A DNA stretch of 64,000 bases from Grammothele lineata (Eukaryota; Basidiomycota; Agaricomycetes; Polyporales; Polyporaceae): positions 51,385-115,384 of the forward strand of contig NDFF03000212.1 of the NCBI GenBank assembly GCA_002150815.3, written 5' to 3'. Each line of letters begins with the position of its first letter. The first letter of the stretch is position 1. Positions 34,974 to 44,900 of the stretch are shown piece after piece. The notes beneath the pieces are model-generated. The model made no database searches. It saw only the letters and a list, made by a program, of their open reading frames with translations, and was not told the DNA's origin. The translations under genes were made by a program, and so were the position numbers.

Positions 34974-37900
34974 ATGGACCAGCCACCGTCGTCGCTCGCT
35001 TCCTTCTGCAAAAACGCCCAATGCCGTCAAAACGGCTACTCTGCTTGTGCCCAGTTCTTCGGGCCCCATCAGCAGGTGAGCCTCTTCGCCACGTCTTTTC
35101 TCTCGTCTTCCCTCTCAACCTGCGTAGCCATGCGTCATTTGCCACCACGCGTTTCAAGACCATCTACCCGACGTGGCAAACGACGCTCGTATACCCCCAG
35201 GCTACGCACGCGGCGGGCTGCCTGCCACTCAGTGCCCCCAATTCCGTCTCCCGCATGTGAGTCCCCCAGGACGCGCATAGGACGAGCTAGGCCTGATTAT
35301 TTCCCTCTCAGAATTATTCAGGCGCGTTCGCGTTCAACATGCTGTGTCAATGCGGCGGCCCGCTCTCCGCTCACCAGCCCGTCCCTGACACTCCTTCGGT
35401 TCTACCTCCGACGTCAGTCATTCGAACGCTTTCTTCCCCATTCTCGACGCTTACCGACTCACAGGTCCTCGACGGGCAATCCGGACTTCTCAGCGTTTGC
35501 TCCAGTGCCCCCCAGGTCAGTCTTCGCCGACCAACATCCACCCCTAGTATCGTGCCTCACGTTCGGCGCAGCTTCTCCTCTGCCTCTAACCTTACACGCC
35601 CCTTTTTCGCCCCTGGGTCGATGGCTACCACTGAGACGCAGCGCATCGCCTTCCAGTCTCCTATTGGCGCCTACGCCAGCTCGCGTCCCACCGTTGCGGG
35701 ATCCACCAACGATCGCCGTGTTGATAGTGCCATCCGCCATCGGAACGCGACGCCTTCGCTCCCGTTCTCAGGTCCGCGCGGCTCCCCAAACACCCAACGC
35801 GGTCGCACGTCGTCGCGCTCCCTCTCGACGTTGTCTGGCCCTTCCTCTGCAGCCGCGCCAGAGCAAAAGCCGATCGGTGTCATCCTCCTTCCCGGTGCAG
35901 TGCGTCGTTTGCCATTCCTTCTGAGGTCTTCTCTCACATACGCTCTCATCCCACAGGCTCCCAGCGCTATCACTCCCACGGGCAGCCCCTGCAACCCCAG
36001 CAAGTTCCCCGACGCCAGTCTCTTAACGGCCATCCAGCGTGGAGCTCCAAACTTCGCGCACGTTTTTCTCGTAGACGCCACGCAGCCCATCGGGACGGAT
36101 GTAGGACGGCAGCTCGCAGATGCACTCGAGATCAAAGGCTTCGCGCTCCCCAACCGCGACGGCTCCAAGTTTGATGGCAACGCCCCCTTCACTCCTGCAG
36201 GACCCAATCAATACCCTTACTCGGTCGTCCTCCCAAAACACAGGGCTCGGAACGGCACTTCATCCTACGAGCTCACGCTCTACACCAAAAATCTCACCAG
36301 CAATTCCCAGTACACCTACAACGCACTCATCAATTCTGTCGCCAAGAAGTTCCACGTCCCTCTCGCGGGAGAGTTCGAACAGATACCATGTGTGGTCGTC
36401 TGTACGTTTCGTCCCTGTCATCCTGCGCTCAGGTCAACTACTGACTCCCCACCCAACCAGGCCCTCAATTTGGCGATCTTCTCGCGATCGCCTCGTCGGG
36501 TGTCCCTTTAAACCCGCCTCACGTTTGTGTCGCTAAGCGCCTGTACGCAGGTCTGCTGCCAGGCTTTGCTTATGCGGGATGCAACGCGGCCTGTCCTTCG
36601 TCGTACTTACAGTTGACCTTTGATGCGGACGCCCCAGCTGCGCCTTCTGGTTCGGGGGCAGCATCTCACGGCACGTCAGGGAGTCGAGTCCCCAGTAGTA
36701 CTACCTTGGAGTCCGCGGGCGCGAGCGGCGACGTCGAGTTCACGTCGTCGCCTATATGCTCGTACTCGGACCTTCCCCATGAAGCCGATATTCCTTTCAT
36801 TGACCTCTCTACCCCCAGCAGCATTGTACGAGCTGCAGGGACTTCAACCTCTACTGCGACGCGCGGTGGCGACCCTCCCGCACCCGCTCCGGCACCGGCC
36901 CCGGCACTTGCTCTACCCGCACCGGCCCCGGCACTTGCTCTACCCGCACAGGCCCACGTGCCGGCACCCGCACGGGCACCCGTTCCGGCACCCGCCCCGG
37001 CACCCGCCCCGGCACCCGCTCCGGCACCCGTTCCGGCACCCGCTCCGGCACCCCGGCGGGCTGCAACTTCCGGAGCGGCGCGTACCCCGCCCCGGTCGAT
37101 TGCCCCTGGTGAGGGTACTCGCATGGCCCCCCTGGACCTCAGTAACGACTCAGAGTCGGAGCCAGAGGTGCGTGTAGATTGTAGTGGCCAACTGGCAGCG
37201 ACTCATACTCTCGCAGGCCTCCGGCGCGCATACTCGGGCTCCACCTTCGAGTTCCAATGCAGCATCCGGCTTGGCACGCCGTCGCGAACGACCGCATTCA
37301 CTTGAGGTATGATCACCTTGCTTGTTCGTCTCTTCGCGTTCTTGCTCACGTCGCATTGCATCTCTAGGTGCAGCCCCAGACGTCTCGCCCAGCCGTCCGG
37401 GCTCGCACTGGCGAGTCGTCCCAGGTTTCCGCTCCAAAGGCTGTCCTCAGGCAACCCTTCATGACAGTCCGTCGTTCCCTCCTTGCTCTTGCCTGCGCTA
37501 TAGCTTATGATTGCATCTTTTACAGCCGGAGCCCTATCCTCCCCTCCCGTTCCACGCGTTAGAGCGGTGGTCTGCTAAAGTCCGCGAGTTGCCTCTTGGC
37601 CTCGCTTCCCTCATTCGCCCAAACCGAAAAACGCTTCACGGAGCCACCACCCTCGACGCCGCTGAGCTCTTGGTACTTATATGCAAGTACTTCTGCCACC
37701 ACCCCCTCATCCGTGGCGCCGTTTCTTCCGTCTCCGAAATTGCGGAAGTCTTCCTTCCAGGAAAGGACGTGCGATGCCCCGATATTACGCTCAAGGACCT
37801 TCGCTCAAATATGTCGTTCACCGTGTACGTCCTCCCGAGCTACCTTCTGCGGTCACGTCTCACGCGAACTTTAGTGGTAGAGCGGTCGGAGAGGGCCCTG

Positions 37901-38817
37901 CTCGTGCCGTCTTACGCCAGGCTGTCATGTTGTTCGTGCAGGACAAGACTCTTTATCGCTTTGATGCCGGCGATGGCGTAGCTACCCTCATCCTCACGGA
38001 TTTCAGCACGGCCACTCGCCTCGCCAACATCCGGGCCGCAGGCCTCATGGGCGCCGTGCATTCCGTTCACTTGAACATCGGCCCGGGCCCTATGTCCATC
38101 TTTGACATGCAGTTCGCTATGGGGGGCAGGACCATGAACGCGATCGACCCCCAGTTCATCAGGGCACACGACCCCACGAAGTACGAGAACATCCTCCCGT
38201 GGTACTTGGCAAAGCCTTCGCACCTCCACCGCGTGGAGGCGGCCTCAGAGCTGGGGCTTCTCCTCGCCTCTTGCGAGCTCAATCCGGTGAGTCTTCCAAC
38301 GTCCTCGTAGCGCCTACATCTGACCGACGTACGCTCGTCCAGCAAACTGGATTGGTTTCCATCGAGCCAGAGCCTGAAGAGATCTTGCAGCTGCAACGCA
38401 TAGTTCATGCCCGCGTCATCTACGGTGTCCCTAGTCCAGAAGTCAACAAAGATCTCGCGGCCTTCTCAGACGGCGTGCAGATGATTCTCGGCCGGGACGT
38501 CCACGAGGTACGCCACGCATGCTCCCTTCAAGTTCACGCTCTCCTCACACCATCCCCTCAAACGCAGACTTTCTCCATCGTCGGGAGCAGCGCTCGTCTG
38601 CTCACTCAGCTCTATGATCACGCCAAGATCGAAAACACCGAGCTCATCCGTCGCCTGAGGTACGAGTTCACGGAGCCGAGTCGTGAGGAACATCCTCTAG
38701 ACCCTTCGCGCGAGCGCGAGTTCAAGAAACGCGTCGAGGCCTGCTTGAAGGGCTCTGGGTTCCCTGACCACGACAGCATCACCGCTTGCATACCCGCTGC
38801 CGAACGTGAGGCCCACG
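34974..38817 (+). pseudogene. uncharacterised multi-exon gene, 5' part, cut by retrotransposon
   Basis: The model starts with ATG at 34974 (exons 34974-35075, 35128-35256, 35312 onward). Cys-rich pairs (FCKNAQC, QQPCVICHHAFQDHL, MLCQCGGPL) in the first exons suggest zinc binding. A conserved-looking region (HVFLVDATQPIGTDVGRQLAD, SYELTLYTKNL) is followed by a 40-residue Pro-Ala repeat (near 36880-37050) and a second region with FHALERW, HPLIRGAVSSVSEIAEVFL, GGRAVGEGPARAVLRQAV and DKTLYRFDAGDG. Several introns are inferred (for example at 36408, 37168, 37316, 37829, 38288 and 38507). I do not recognise the family; a distant HECT-like arrangement is possible but unproven. The frame reaches the LTR at 38817 and stops at once on the LTR's own TGTAA. 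It continues in frame after the element at 46777. Confidence 0.7.
38813..38817. repeat. target-site duplication CCACG (left copy)
   Basis: CCACG immediately precedes the 5' LTR and recurs at 46772-46776 right after the last LTR copy. Five-base duplications are usual for Ty3/gypsy integrases. Confidence 0.93.
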
Positions 38818-39394
38818 TGTAACGGTTTTCGATCTCACGTGGTCTTGACGCCCAGGAAAGGCGCCCCTATTTGTTTCGCCCCTTGCAGGGATCGAACCCA
38901 GGGCGGGAGAACCCCTAACCCTTCAGGGACCCCTACAGACCACATGGCAGGACCCTTCTGGGCCCTATTACATACGTCTTACTTCATGGATGATGTCACT
39001 CCTCCGGATCCTTCCGGCCATTCCTATTTCACGTGTCCCGAGCTCTGGATCACCCGGATGCAATCCAGACTCGCTCCCTTGGTAACCATTTGATATTCCC
39101 CCTATCTTTAGTGTCCAATCATAGGTAGTGCATTGTAGACCCCCACATGTATATAAGGACCCCCTATCTGACCCTGAGAGGGCAGACTTGTTCTTCTGTT
39201 CGCTCCTCCTCCTTACCTGAAGTCCTCCCTCTATACATCTCTTTGCTAGACTCCTGCCTGCTTGCAGCCTAACGGCACTGCCCCTCGTCACACCTCTGTT
39301 TGCACACCATCGTGACACCTCTGTTTGTTTGCCCCACAAGTAAGCCCAGCGCTTTCTTTGTTTGTTTGTCCTTGTGGCGGCCCCCGCCGTGACA
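38818..39394 (+). repeat. 5' LTR
   Basis: 577 bp, starts TGTAACGG and ends CCGTGACA (TG...CA). Contains TATATAAGG at 39150 and a CT-rich region before a GTAAGC splice-donor-like site at 39340. About four substitutions separate it from the 3' LTR, for example near 39065, 39110-39112 and 39222. Confidence 0.95.
39150..39194 (+). promoter_or_regulatory. LTR TATA box and predicted transcription start / self-primer
   Basis: TATATAA at 39150-39156 is followed 33 bases later by CAGACTTGTTCT (39183-39194), which is exactly complementary to the sequence two bases after the LTR end. In Tf1-type elements the 5' end of the transcript folds back and primes reverse transcription, so transcription probably starts at or near 39183. 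Confidence 0.65.
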
Positions 39395-39396
39395 TT

Positions 39397-39408
39397 AGAA
39401 CAAGTCTG
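39397..39408 (+). other. self-priming primer-binding site
   Basis: AGAACAAGTCTG lies two bases downstream of the 5' LTR. It is the perfect reverse complement of 39183-39194 in the same LTR. No match to a tRNA 3' end (TGG...) is present here. Confidence 0.7.
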
Positions 39409-39434
39409 TTTACTTCAACCGGCGCCACGCGTTA

Positions 39435-40217
39435 GTGTCCAAGTCACTCGCGTCCCGCCTCTCTTCCCCCCAGGAGTTTGTGGACCGTTGTCCCGCACGT
39501 TTATCCTTTGATCCCTTCGCCGACGAAGACCCGGACAACTACCCGGAGTGTAGGCACCGTCCCGCCGTCGAGCAGGTCGACTACATCCTCGCCAAGGACA
39601 AGGCCGACGCTGCCCGCCGCCGCCGCCTCGCCAAGAAGGCAGCCAACCCTACACCGCTCGTCCCTCGTCGCAAGCCGCTCCCACCTCCCATTCCCATCGC
39701 TAAGGGTCTCACCCTACGCGAACGCATCGCCCGCCGCCCGCTAGCCGATCGCCTCACCGAACCACTCGGCCCGCCCATCAAGAAGCCGGACCTCTCCAAG
39801 ATCCGCTTCCACCCTTACGACACACAGACCGCCCGTCGCTCCGCTCCCGACATCCCCGACTTTGGACGTAAGAACCACAGCGAGTCCATCGCCATCGTCC
39901 ACCCCAAGGTCAACACAGTCCTCACCCGCATCAGCGCCCTCTGGGACCCTCGCTTCAAGGAGTTCCTTGAGACCAAGGTGCCCGAACGCGACCGCCTCGC
40001 CCTCCAGACCTTCACCGACCGGCTTGAGGCCGTCGCACGTCTCCTCGAGGCCCCTCACTCTCACAAGTGGCTCAGTGCGGAGTTCCACGAGATCCTCAAG
40101 GTTTGCAAGCGCTTCGAGCTCATCACGCTCGCTAACCTGAAGAAGAACTACGCGACCATCTGCACGGAGATCTACGAGCAGTTTGTGTACACGCGCAGCT
40201 TAGATTGGGCAGCATAG
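39435..40217 (+). CDS. extra open reading frame upstream of gag, without any methionine codon
   Basis: About 260 codons (open from 39399) with strong C/G bias at third positions, as in real genes of this genome. The product would be Arg/Lys/Pro-rich at the start (ARRRRLAKKAANPTPLVPRR) and helical at the end (DRLALQTFTDRLEAVARLL, ILKVCKRFELITLANLKKNY). It contains no ATG, and none occurs between the predicted transcript start at 39183 and the frame. A splice acceptor (CCCCCCAG at 39473) is in phase but adds no start. It could be read from a non-AUG codon, be a captured host fragment, or be a relic. I do not recognise it. Confidence 0.45.
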   Translation: MSKSLASRLSSPQEFVDRCPARLSFDPFADEDPDNYPECRHRPAVEQVDYILAKDKADAARRRRLAKKAANPTPLVPRRKPLPPPIPIAKGLTLRERIARRPLADRLTEPLGPPIKKPDLSKIRFHPYDTQTARRSAPDIPDFGRKNHSESIAIVHPKVNTVLTRISALWDPRFKEFLETKVPERDRLALQTFTDRLEAVARLLEAPHSHKWLSAEFHEILKVCKRFELITLANLKKNYATICTEIYEQFVYTRSLDWAA

Positions 40218-40291
40218 TTTTAGTTTTGGGAATAGTTTTTGTATCTGCGGCACCAGTTTTTGAATAGACAACACCACTCTCCTCCTCCATC

Positions 40292-41920
40292 ATGGCAAGC
40301 GGCAATCGCTTTGCACCGATCGACCCAGATTTACTTCTGGGCAATACATCGCGGCCAGGGTCCGTCCCCCCGCAACCGGAATCATCACGGCAAGGTAACC
40401 CGGATCCGGCTCCCTCGCAACAACCAACCAGGCCTCCGTCCCCGACTCCGACCCTCGCACCGGCTACTCACCCTCCGTTCTACGAATGGAACGGCACACA
40501 GTATGACAGGCTAGAGGATGCCATCCGTGCAAGCGCCCAGGACTTCCGCCTTGCTGACGACACGATTGAATGGGTCATGAGCATCGTCAAGACCATCACG
40601 TATCAGCAAACGGCGCACATCTACAACCTCCTCGGCACTAAGGTCTACGAGCACGCGGATGCGAATGCGACAGCCCACCACGAGTTTAGCGACAATATGG
40701 AAACACTGGCTAAAGTAATTCAGACGCTAGTTAAAGACCGCGACGCCATGAAGGCAGCACTCAGCAGGGCTTCAGACAAAATCAAGACCCTCGATGCTGA
40801 GTTGTTAACGCTCAACAACAACAACACGGTCCTTTCAAACGTCATCCAGCAGCACTCCACCCAAATTCAGCAGCTGATGAATGCTCAGGCCTCCGCTCCG
40901 CTCGGCTCTACCGCTCACACCACCCCTGTCGCTACCGCTTCGCATCAACCTAAGCCGAAGATTGCCGACCCACCACGCTACAAGGGATCCAAGGATGGTA
41001 TCACGTTGGAACACTGGTTGACCAAGTTTGGCATTTGGTGTCGCTACCAGAACATCACCAGCGACGACCAGATCATCACGACGGCACTCATGTACCTGGA
41101 GGACGGCCCGTCTAACTACATGTCGGATTACGCTAAGGCAGCCGCCGAAGGCAAGGCCCTCGGCACCTGGAAAGATTTCGTTTCTCGTCTCGGCACCGGA
41201 TACCGCGACCTCGCCCCGGACAAGACGGCACAGAACAGCCTCGAGAGCATCTGCAACAAATCCTATAGCACGCTCACACAGTTCGCCGAACAGTTCCGCC
41301 GCTACGCCCACCAGACCGGTTACAGCGACGTCGAGCTCATTCGCCGCATCAACGACCAACTCGGCAAGGAGCTCTCCCAGTCCAAGACCGTCATCATGAT
41401 GACAGCACCGCAGCAGGTCCCCAAGACCTGGGTTGCTTACCTCGATTGGGTCCTCGCTATCGACACGGAACTTCGCAACGACCATGGCCGCAAGACCCGC
41501 TCGTTCAGCTCACAGCCGAGCTCGTCCAAAGATCCCAACGCAATGGACATCGACGCAATGAAGAAACCGGAGAAGCTGTCCAAGGAACAACTGGAATGGA
41601 TGGACAACAAGAAGTGCTTCCGCTGCGGTAAACACCCGTACAAGAAGAACGAGAAGTGTCGCAACCCCAAGTACAAGGGCTACTATGAAATGCCCAAAAA
41701 GTTCGACACTCCAACGACATCCACCTCTCAGGACAAAGGCAAGGCACCGGCCACTCGCATCCGCTCGACCGAGGAGAAGGAAGCTGAACACCGTGAACGC
41801 ATGGAGTTTATTGCCGCCGCCCTCAAGCAATTCGACGAGAAGAAGAGCGAGGAACCTGCTGTCGAGACCGCTCGCATTGAGGAGGTCATCGACGAAAAGG
41901 ATTTTCTCCAAGGGTTGTAA
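40292..41920 (+). CDS. gag: retrotransposon Gag
   Basis: 542 residues starting with MASGNRFAPIDPD. A Pro/Ser-rich N-terminus precedes a predicted coiled coil (about 140-190, SRASDKIKTLDAELLTLN). A typical Ty3/gypsy capsid region follows (about 225-410: PPRYKGSKDGITLEHWL, YLEDGPSNYM, LTQFAEQFRRYAHQTGY). Near residue 448 is a variant zinc knuckle CFRCGKHPYKKNEKC (C-x2-C-x3-H-x6-C). Gag forms the particle and packages the RNA. The stop codon TAA overlaps the pol ATG (TAATG), so pol is probably made by termination-reinitiation or related coupling. Confidence 0.93.
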   Translation: MASGNRFAPIDPDLLLGNTSRPGSVPPQPESSRQGNPDPAPSQQPTRPPSPTPTLAPATHPPFYEWNGTQYDRLEDAIRASAQDFRLADDTIEWVMSIVKTITYQQTAHIYNLLGTKVYEHADANATAHHEFSDNMETLAKVIQTLVKDRDAMKAALSRASDKIKTLDAELLTLNNNNTVLSNVIQQHSTQIQQLMNAQASAPLGSTAHTTPVATASHQPKPKIADPPRYKGSKDGITLEHWLTKFGIWCRYQNITSDDQIITTALMYLEDGPSNYMSDYAKAAAEGKALGTWKDFVSRLGTGYRDLAPDKTAQNSLESICNKSYSTLTQFAEQFRRYAHQTGYSDVELIRRINDQLGKELSQSKTVIMMTAPQQVPKTWVAYLDWVLAIDTELRNDHGRKTRSFSSQPSSSKDPNAMDIDAMKKPEKLSKEQLEWMDNKKCFRCGKHPYKKNEKCRNPKYKGYYEMPKKFDTPTTSTSQDKGKAPATRIRSTEEKEAEHRERMEFIAAALKQFDEKKSEEPAVETARIEEVIDEKDFLQGL

Positions 41921-44900
41921 TGCCGGCTGGCCATTGCACCCCGTCAACGACTTGTATACGTAAAATCACGCTGTCTGATGAACCAGATGTACCTAGCTCT
42001 GGACATGTATATATTCACGCCTCCGCATCATCTATACATTCTATGAACGTCCAACTAGTACTGAAACAGCGTGATACCCAAGTCCAGCCGTTTGCACTCC
42101 TAGATTCAGGAGCATACTCGTGCTTTATGCACTACAGGTTTGTTCAGGACCACAAACTAGCCATGCGCCCGCTCAAAAGACAAGTACGAGTCTTCAACGC
42201 AGACGCAACGGAGAATAAGAAGGGATTGATCACCCACTACGCCCGTTGTCAAGTGCGCATCGGTAATCACACGTCATGGCAATCGTTCCTCATCGCAGAA
42301 ATCGGCCACCACGACATTATCATCGGCATGAGTTTCTTACGCGAACACAACCCAGAAATTGACTGGAAGGAACAAAAAATCAACTTCACCCGTTGCCCGA
42401 CGGAATGCGCTCCGAACTACCTCGACATCCAAGAAGAGGACTTGGATCAACTGGAAATACCTCGTTTAGAAGTAGTTGCACAAGATCAGTATGGGGACCT
42501 CGAACGTGGCAATTGGGATGATCCCGAAACCTTCGTGCACTACATAACCCATTCTGACGACCCGGATGCTCGTATACTTCGTAACGACCCGGACGCCTAT
42601 ATGGCACAATACGGAAAGAGAGACAAGAACCCGGTTATGGCTAACGCTCCCGAAGTCGGCAAGCCCGACGATGCCTGGAAAGATACTGTGCCAGAACACT
42701 ATCACAAGCACGGCATTGTCTTTTCCAAGGAAGCTTCATACAGGATGCCCACACGTAAACCCTATGATCACGCTATCGAGCTGATTCCTGGGGCATCACT
42801 CCCGAAGCATTCAACGCCATACCCGATGAACAAGGCAGAACAGAACGCCTTAGACGAGTGGATCAATGAGCAGCGAGCAAAGGGCTACATACGACCATCA
42901 AAAAGCCCACTAGCCTCGCCAGTTTTCTTTGTAAAGAAAAAGGATGGATCACCACGACTAGTCCAAGACTATAGAGCACTAAACGCAATAACCAAGAAAA
43001 ACCGGTTCCCAATACCCCGCACGTCCGACCTCATTGATCGCCTTTCGCAAGCCTCCATCTTCACGTCCATGGACTTAAGATGGGGCTACCACAATGTCCG
43101 TATAAAGGAAGGCGACGAAGAAAAGGCTGCGTTTTCAACCTTCAGGGGCCTGTTTGAACCAACGGTCATGCTCTTTGGACTATGCAATGCCCCAAGCACC
43201 TTCCAAGCAATGATGAATGACGTACTGGAAGAAGAAATCGCTACAGGGCATGTAGTAGTTTATATAGATGACATCCTCGTCTTCACCGACGACTTGACAC
43301 TGCACCGGCAACTAGTATCTAGGGTACTACAAAAGCTACAAGACAACGACCTGTTCGTGAAGCCCGAGAAATGCAAATTTGAACAATCCACAGTCGAGTT
43401 CCTCGGACTAATCATCTCAAAGAACAGCGTGTCAATGGACCCTAAGAAAGTTGAAGGAGTAAAGGGATGGCCTACACCAACGAAAGTCAAACACGTTCAG
43501 GCCTTCTTAGGACTCGCAAACTTCTACCGGCGCTTTATCAAGGACTTTGCAAAGATTGCTCGCCCACTTACTATCCTTACATGCAAGGATAAGCCCTGGC
43601 AATGGAATGAGGAACAACAACTTGCGTTTGATCGATTAAAGGAAGCCTTCACTACAGCACCCATACTACAACTTCCAAACGACACGGCCCCGTATCGACT
43701 AGAAACTGATTCGTCGGACTTCGCAACAGGCGCAGTCCTTGAACAACTCGGTGAAGATGGTCTATGGCATCCAGTAGCATTCTACTCTAAGTCGCTCAAC
43801 GAACATGAGCGTAACTACGAGATTTATGACAAAGAAATGCTAGCCATCATTCGGGCATTGGAAGAATACCGACACTACTTGGAAGGCCACCCTGAACCGA
43901 TTGAGATTTGGTCTGATCACCTGAATCTCACATACTTCCGCCAGGCGCACAAGCTATCACGACGACAAGCCAGATGGGCACTCTTTCTTACCCGCTTCAA
44001 CTTCATTCTACGCCACAAACCAGGGAAAACAATGATTCGAGCCGACCCTCTGTCCAGGAGGCCAGATCATGAAGAGGGGGTAGACAGCGATAACCAAGGT
44101 CGAACGCTGTTAACTCCAGAGTTTTTCGCGATCAAAGCAATGCAACCCTCTCATGAATCGACGGTAGATGATGCGCAACTACTGTCAAGGATCAAGAAGG
44201 CGCTCGAAGATGACACAATGACAAAGGATTACCAAGCCCTCCTTGCGAGCGGCCCGCGCGAATTTGGTAAAGACCTTAAGGAATGGAACTTCGAAAACGG
44301 TTTACTCCTTCATAGGGGAAAAGTTTATGTACCTAAGGACCGAGAACTACGTCTAGACCTCCTCAAACTACACCATGACACCCGCCTTGCAGGGCATCAG
44401 GGAAGATGGAAGACGCTCGAACTCATCAGTCGCAACTACTGGTGGCCAGGAATGTCTGTAGATGTCAAGAAATACGTCCAAGGCTGCGACACTTGCCAGC
44501 GCAACAAACCAACTCGTCAACCAAAGTTTGGATTGTTGCAACCTAACGAAGTGCCAGCAGGACCATGGGAGATTTACACCATCGATATCATTACACATCT
44601 CCCAGAATCAGCAGACAACTATGGAGAACCCAGGACCGCAATCGTCGTAGTAGTTGACCGTTATTCCAAACGAGCCCACTTCTTTGCAGAAGACGATCAT
44701 GTTTCAACAAGTAGTATCGTCAACATCCTGTTTGAACGAATCTACCCCCTGCACGGGCTCCCTCGACAAATCATCTCAGACCGAGGATCCCAGTTTTCTA
44801 GTCAGGTGTTCAAGGAGTTTTGTCAACGACTCGGCATCCGAGCCTCAATGTCCACAGCCTACCACCCTGAAACCGATGGACAAACAGAACGAGTTAACCA

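Noticed and set aside
36620..37177. 185-codon plus-strand frame rich in His/Arg/Pro
   Set aside because: Alternate frame of the Pro-Ala repeat exon.
38835..38945. tRNA gene inside the LTR
   Set aside because: Only a B-box-like sequence is present; no acceptor stem or A-box could be built.
38935..39093. Small ORFs repeated at 38806-39093, 45755-46009 and 46278-46469
   Set aside because: They are the LTR sequence read three times, not genes.
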